From positions 160,401,003-160,465,002 of the forward strand of contig CM077645.1 of assembly GCA_039707465.1 (NCBI GenBank): a stretch of 64,000 bases of DNA. Direction: 5' to 3'. Position 1 is the stretch's first letter; each line of letters starts with the position of its first letter. Of this stretch, positions 57,657 through 64,000 are shown piece after piece. The stretch is from Rhabdophis nuchalis. Lineage: Eukaryota > Chordata > Lepidosauria > Squamata > Natricidae. The position numbers were made by a program, and so were the translations under genes. Below the pieces are notes generated by a model, which saw only the letters and a program-made list of their open reading frames with translations, was not told where the DNA came from and searched no databases.

Positions 57657-59112
57657 CCTATAATATACACAATAGCCCATGTCATATAAAGTGATCTGGA
57701 CAATATAAATAATTTATTTTGCATTTCTGAAGCTGTGCACTAGAAAAGCCATACTAACAATAAATGTTATCCATCTGAGGTCTATTGCTTGTTTTGCGGC
57801 CAAGTGAGTTGCATTTTCGGCTATTATTAATGCATAGGAAGGCTTTTTTTCATATCAATTTGAAATTATACATTGGGGAAATCCCTGCACACAAGCAGCC
57901 AATGCTTTGTTTCCTCTGTGTGGCCCTTTGCAATTACCAGAATGCGCAAATATAATTTAGCTCAAGCAAAATTCAATCAGTCACCCCCAAGCACACAGAC
58001 ATCTCCATCTCCCAGGAAAAGCACGTGCATGCACATGCATCAGAGTGTTTCCCTACAAAGGGCACAAGGGAGCTGTAAGAATTTCCAAAACAAATCTATT
58101 ACAATATTTACATTCAAGTTGTAATGCAAACTTTACTTGGGAGTTCAAGGCTGTATGTTGGAGGAAGAACGTGCTGGGGAGTGTCTTGAACAGTGACACA
58201 TGCTTTGAAATCAAGGCAAAATTGGAAGATGGTTCAGGCAAAGCTACACAACAGATTCAGTAGATCACCCATAGTAATGCATGCCAATAAATCGTATGTA
58301 TCTTAGTAGTAAGTGTTTGGGTAAATCTGTCAGTGTACATAACTAAAAGGGGCTTGATTTTTCCATATACTGTATCTTTGTTGAAGTACCTTTATTTTAT
58401 AAATATCTGACTCATTTTTCCTAACCAGACCAACAAATATAATATCCTAGTATCCAGCCATGTTGCTATACAATATGGATGCTCTCCATCAAGTCCAGTG
58501 TGATAAGGATAATATTAGAAGATGTAGCTCTTTTGATTCCCACAGCTCAAGTTAGTTCAATATTTATTGATTATTGTCACACTGTTAAATTGTCTCTGGA
58601 AGTGGACTAACAATCCATAGGGGTTGAAGTGAATATAAAATGTCCTTGCCATCCAAGATCTATTTAAGTGTAGAGCAACCTTTCATACCCAAAGTCTTCA
58701 GCTCGTTAACCCATTCATGAAGTTTCAAATTGTTCATTGACCCACAAGCATATCTTATATGAAACTAATTTAATAAAGATTATTTTAACTAATAGTAGTG
58801 GGAATAATAATAAAAATAACTCAAGGCCATTCTTACTGGCAACTGACTCCTAATCCTACATAACACTGTTCTTGTTGCTAGCCTCCACAATGTTGGGTGT
58901 GCAGCTTGAGATACTTCAAAAAATTGATTGACCCTAATCAACCTTCCTTCATTTATCAACTACCTATTGAGTGTTAGATATTTACAGACCCCTTTTGACC
59001 TCAGCTATTTGTGGAGGCCTTGGATTGAGTGTCAATATTAATCACTTTAGGGGAACCCTGATTTTTACAATAAAATATATCTAGTGACAGCTAGAAAAAA
59101 GGTATGGAAATC
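57654..59112. other. unique non-coding stretch
   Basis: No gene or clear repeat recognised. Confidence 0.4.
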
Positions 59113-59506
59113 CAAGTCGACCTTACTTACTGGCTGCAATTGCCAAGTGATGCAGTCATAAAGCGAAAAATTCCATAACCACATTGACTTATTCAGCAGT
59201 TGTTAAACAAATCACAGCAGGTTGTTCAGTGCGATGTCATATGACTGAAATTTGTCACTACCTGCCAATTTCCACATTGGGTTTGCTTGTCAAAAGCTGG
59301 CTGTGAAGATTGCAAATGGTGGTCATATGACCATGGAATGCTGCAACCATTGTACATGCACACTGATTGGCTCCGCTTGAATCCCAAACACGTGACTATG
59401 GGAATGCTGTGATGACCACAACTTTGAGTATCAATCGTAAATTTTTAAATACCATTGCAACTTTGAATGGTCACTGAATGATCAGTCAGTAAATGAGGAC
59501 TACCTG
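59113..59506. mobile_element. mariner-like MITE, near full length
   Basis: Ends aagtcgaccttactt and gtaaatgaggactacctg. The body has ccaagtgatgcagtcataaa, ggtcatatgaccatggaatg and tttgaatggtcactgaatga, as in the 14044 copy. Non-coding. Confidence 0.62.
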
Positions 59507-60945
59507 TGGTCGCTAGGAGTTGAACTCAGCTTAAGAACATCTTTACATCAGAGTGAAAATGAATTTCATATTTCAGTGTTTGTATGCTTGATCTTATGAA
59601 GATCTCAAACAGACGATACGGTAGTGGTCGCAAACCAAAGTTGTGTGTTGATTTGTGGGTTTTTAAATTTTTCCTTTGTAAGTGTGTGCAGAATAGAGAG
59701 GAAAAAACGTGCATCCCACTGCTTCTTGGTGTCATTTTGATAAATTCACTGCTTAAGGTATTGCAATTGGGAATCAAGAAAAGTTAGTGATTAGGGTTGT
59801 ATACATTTGTTATGGGCATTATGTAGTAACAAGACAGCTATAACCTCAAGAATAAATAAATTGTGACTGCATTGTTTTCAACCCACCAGTGGCTTATTAG
59901 TATAAGTGTATTTCCACAGATTTAGTCTGAGCAAATTTGTGCCCTTTATCTTAAAATGCAAATAAGAATTGCTCTTAAAAACAGTGTCTGGCTACCTGTA
60001 GTTATTGCCGTGTGTCTCCAGATATCTTGGTGGTGTAAACGTTCACCAAGGATTAATCAGCAGGATAGACAATTAGGAGACATTGCTGTTTTGCAGAAAT
60101 TGATTGCTAATTATCAGAGGAAAAATGAGACAAGCACTCTATCAAGCAACCATAGAACATTCTCTGAAAATTCCAGGGAGGAAAAAAAAACCTTTTTGAC
60201 AGGGTATTTGAACATCAGAAAAGTTCTCCAGTTATAACTTAGTGCTGCAAAAACTATGTTACTTCAGTGCAAAGTATTTCAAACAAAGCAGGTTGACCCC
60301 ATTCCCCCCCATTCCTTGGATTTCAGAGTTGCCTTATTTGGACTGCCATTTGCCTTCACCAGGATGCATTTAATATAAGAAAAAAAGAAGCAAGCAAGAA
60401 GCAAGGAAAAGTCCTATTAAAGTAACAAGGGAATTTTTTTTAACCATTGAAAATATCTCTCCAGCTTTTCAGGAATTTAAAAAGAACAGGAAAACATTAG
60501 TGTTTATCACACTCATTAAGTGAATCACAACAGCTTCAGACTGCAGTGATATCCAAGTAATCTGTAGCATTTCTTCTGTGACCTTTTATGATAGAAAAAG
60601 GCTTGGTACAGGGAGAAATCTCAAGTGCTCCTGCATGGAAATCACAGCACATTAATCATTCTTGAGACATTGCTAAAGAAACTCATCATCCATTCTTGTG
60701 CTCCAATGGCTTTGGAAAATAGGGCAGGATTTTGGCATCCAGTACCTATACAAGAGACAAGGGTTAATTTTGGCAAGCAATTCCAATAAGCTCAAGTGTG
60801 ACCAAACTGGCTTGCGTTGCCATATCTTTGGGTGAGAAGGGATGCTGAGATCACCTTTGCCAACTAATATAAATGTTTGCATCATGTTTTGTGATGCGAA
60901 CAGATTAAGCATTAAATATGTTGGTCACACTTTGCTTTACTTACC
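59507..60945. other. unique stretch with unknown frames
   Basis: Frame 59956-60237 (93 codons, plus) shows a hydrophobic segment near its start but no family I know. Probably chance. Confidence 0.35.
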
Positions 60946-61023
60946 ACCTACCCACCTACCTACCTACCTACATACCTACCTACCTACCTACCTACCTACC
61001 TACCTACCTACCTACCTACCTAC

Positions 61024-61068
<45 letters not shown>
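60946..61068 (-). repeat. (CCTA)n(TATC)n compound array
   Basis: The reverse complement of this array is GATA units followed by GGTA units, the same compound order as at 54977-55157 in inverse orientation. Confidence 0.97.
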
Positions 61069-61677
61069 CCAAGATGTTGACAATCTAGACATCATTTAAA
61101 CACCAAAAAGCATACCCATCAGCATGTTTTAAGGAAAAGAAAACTTCTTCAGCCACCCTACCCCAACGTACCATGGACCAAATTAAAACCGTGAGAGAAA
61201 ATCACCATTGTCAGCTAGCAAGAAAACTAAATCTCCAAAGGCAAAGAAGGTGACACACTTCTTAAGTGTCAGTGATGAGCACTCCAAACTTCATTTGATG
61301 AGTGCATAACCCTCAAACTCCTCTCTGGTAGGTCTCATCATAAGCAGGATTAGGAGAAGGTCAGAAGCTGTGTGTGATTTAGACGGGGAAATGAATAAGT
61401 GCCGATATAATGAAACTTACACCATGCCTGTGTAGGGCAGAGTCACTGGATGTTGGGTCCAATGAATCAAAAATGAGGCAAGGAGTTACTTCAGAGAATT
61501 TATTTCTTGTTGATCACCTATTGACAGAAATCTTGCCAAACTAAAGCACTTCTCTACATATCTACTAGATATATCCTGTGAAATGCAGGGGTGGGTCCAG
61601 ATTTGCCCTTTTTCTGGATACCAAAGATTCTATCTTCTTTGTCTCGTTGCTCCCTGGGAAAGAGCCCCTCACCCTTG
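61069..61677. other. unique non-coding stretch
   Basis: Nothing recognised. Confidence 0.4.
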
Positions 61678-62534
61678 TATGGCCCCAGTGGCGTAGCGTG
61701 GGTTGTCAGCACCCGGGGCAAGGCAAGTAATTTGCGCCCCCTAACCCCTGGATTTTAGCACTCGAGTCTCTTCCACTCCATCGCCCGCCGCAGGGCCCCC
61801 GCCCGCCGCCGCCCCCTCCTCGGCAGCGGCTGTGGCACCCGGCGGCGAGGCAACCCCTTCGCTCATCCTTCTCGGTGCCTTTCTAGCCCTCCCCCGGGGG
61901 AAGCAGCGGCATCGAGGACGGGGAGGGCGCAGCATGCGGAGCGGCGGGGAAGCGAGAAATGGGAAGGGGGGAGAGGAGGGGTGCAGGAAGATCCGACGGC
62001 AGCGGGGTAGGGGAGGCAGCCGCAGCCGGCAGGTACCCGAAAGAGCTGGCCTCCCTTCGATCCGGAGAGCGGGACGCCTCTCCCGCCCTGTCAGCTACAT
62101 CTCTGCGCATTCACAAGACCGCTGCTGAATCAGCTGGAACGCGCGAGCTCTCCCCACCTTCCGCCCGCCGAGCTCTCTTCCTTTTCCCTGCGATTTCCCG
62201 CCCCCTCCCGGTTTCCTGGATTCCGGATCCCCCCTCCCCCGCCCGAGAAATAATACTAATAAAAATATGAAAAATCCCCTAAGATCCTTTCCCCAAGGAA
62301 GAAGACGGGGCGACGGGGAGAAAACGCCTCCTCTTGCAGCCGCTCTTGCTTCGGGCTACGCTTCTCCGGTCCCCGCGGCGGTGGCCACATTCCCCGGCTG
62401 CCGCTGTTCCTGCCTTACTCGATCCCCTTTCCCGAAGCGACGGGGAGCTGCGAGTGCGAGCGCGCGCCCCCAGATGTTGCGCCCGGTGCGGCCCGCACCC
62501 CCTGCACCCCCCACGCTACGCCACTGTATGGCCC
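61678..62534 (+). mobile_element. GC-rich hAT-type element, copy 3
   Basis: The element spans 61686-62526 (841 bp) between perfect 8-bp repeats tatggccc (61678-61685, 62527-62534). The first 80 bases are almost the same as copy 1 (cagtggcgtagcgtgggttg, ggcaagtaatttgcgccccc, gattttagcactcg), and the last 60 match copies 1 and 2 (ccccagatgttgcgcccggt). The middle differs. No transposase motif. Confidence 0.93.
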
Positions 62535-64000
62535 ATATTCTCGTGACCCATATTCCTCCACAATACCAAACTAATCAGGACCATTGTGGCTACCTTTTAC
62601 CAGAATAAAATTCTTATCAGTTATCCTGTTAGTCTTTCAATCCAACAACAGACACATCACATGTGAACAATAATAAAATTCTATGTTTCTTACCTGAATG
62701 TAAATAGAACTTTACATATTTTATATATTATATTTTATTGGATAGACAATCTTTAGAATGATAGTTGAAAAAAATGAATGGAAGAATGATCTCTATTCTG
62801 ATGTGCATTTCTACATCACATTTTAAAATGTTGGTGTTCCTTGAATTATAGGAAAAATAGGACACAGTAATATACAAGAATCGAACATTGTTTATGTTTT
62901 CTCAAAAGTAAGTCTTAGTGATTTCAGTGAGATTCATTCCCAGGTTAATGTGTATAGGATTACAGTGTCAATGTCAACTCTCTTGCTTGAAGTCTATGGA
63001 TTTTTCTAGTTAATCAGTCACAACCTATAACACACCAGGATGACTGAAGAAGGCGCCGTTAAATAAGCTAAGGGGAGGATATCTGTTCCTTTGCACATTT
63101 TGGACTTCAGTTTTCATTAGTGAAGAAATCCATTTACATCAGCACAACATAGTAACAACTAAGAAAACTGTAACATTGGTATTTACTGCTAAGAGCATGA
63201 AAGCATTCATTTATTGCAAAATAAAGATTAAAATGACATCATCATAAAGATAATAATTTAGTAATGATTTATGAATATTTCCTATCTCATTCGCCAGGTT
63301 AAAATTATTAAAAGGCCCTACTTTGTTTATTATTATAATGCATTCTAGAACCATTGACATCAGTTTACTTTTACAAAGCCACTTAAATAATGACAATTGG
63401 ATTTTCAATCTTTCTGATGATGTCATTCTAATCTGTATTAAAAAATAACTGAATCCTTTCATGCTCTCACCATAAATGCCAATTTTACAATTCTTTATGT
63501 TGGTGACAAATAATTTAGACAAAAAGACTACATTTGTTTATATGCATCTTAAATGGAATGCCCTTATACAATTGTTTTAAGATGAATGAAAATCTGTATT
63601 GCAGCAAAAGACAGCACATAATAAAATGCAACAATATAAAACATTACATGTGTATGGAAAAGCACAAATCATAAAATTAACTGGAGTGATTAATCACCTG
63701 TGCAGTTTACATATAAATGACATAGCAGAATCTGGCTACACTAACGGACAGGTGGTATACTTTTCAGAGTTAAAACTAATAAAATCTGGTAAGAAGGACT
63801 ACAAAATTTGCTTAAATGTGGGCTTATTAACTCTGAACACGTGCCATAATGAAATGGGCAATATAATAAATATGTTTTTCCATTTCAATAGATTCTTTGC
63901 AAAATCACCGCTCAAATTGGATGCCTCTACACCTGGTGAAGAGCATCAAATAAAACAATTGTGTTTTTTTTAACTTTCATGGGTGACTGATTTTTTCCCC
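62535..64000. other. unique AT-rich stretch
   Basis: A possible ancient repeat lies at 62905-62970 (aaaagtaagtcttagtgatt, cattcccaggttaatgtgta). Frame 63599-63973 (124 codons, plus) and frame 63522-63211 (103 codons, minus) show no motif and match background composition. Confidence 0.4.

Noticed and set aside
57336..57724. Leu/Ser repeat proteins
   Set aside because: Translation of (GA)n on the minus strand.
61741..62608. CpG-island-like promoter with short frames
   Set aside because: Explained by GC-rich hAT copy 3 with a perfect 8-bp TSD.

Overview
This window reads as nuclear DNA of a squamate reptile, most likely a snake. That is an inference from the repeat families: Sauria-type tRNA SINEs, BovB/RTE LINE tails, CR1/L3-type LINEs, L2-like LINEs, squamate-type L1s, a Dong/R4 LINE, many short hAT-type elements with 8-bp target duplications, and long GATA/GGTA arrays. 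I find no convincing host protein-coding exon, no tRNA or rRNA gene and no CRISPR array. Nearly every long open frame lies in a transposable element, a microsatellite or a GC-rich hAT interior. The window looks like intergenic or deep intronic DNA.

1-10 kb: unique AT-rich DNA with a Sauria SINE, an old CR1 tail, two L1 ORF2 remnants and several hAT MITEs. Two of these (8406-8540 and 9129-9263) are 135-bp near-perfect hairpins, and one hAT copy sits inside a CR1 copy. 10-20 kb: a frameshifted L2 (minus, 10815-12374), mariner-like MITEs, two LTR-like repeats in inverted orientation (15033-16046), a second Sauria SINE, and an old L2 (plus) split by a hAT. 20-40 kb: a long CR1 3' part (22560-23345), SINEs, a GC-rich hAT (27842-28512), a fold-back sequence at 32151-32278, a young L1 with a 17-bp target duplication (34982-35582), a CR1 tail, and a relic resembling a Ty1/Copia Gag domain (37053-37517, minus).

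40-48 kb: two L1 3' fragments, each flanked by unusually long (about 120-130 bp) direct duplications of older repeats, followed by an L2 fragment and a second GC-rich hAT. 48.6-54.3 kb: the main structure of the window. A Dong/R4-clade LINE sits in a (TAA)n array and is itself split by a 1.98-kb element that carries an L1-type ORF1 but no ORF2 (HAL1-like), with a 12-bp target duplication. 54.6-64 kb: tRNA-derived SINEs whose tail runs into a (GATA)n(GGTA)n array, the same compound array in inverse orientation 6 kb away, a mariner-like MITE, a third GC-rich hAT, and unique DNA.

Because insertions nest, relative ages can be read: BovB, L2 and older MITEs were hit by L1; CR1 and L2 were hit by hATs; R4 was hit by the HAL1-like element. 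All family names come from reading motifs and termini; no database search was run.
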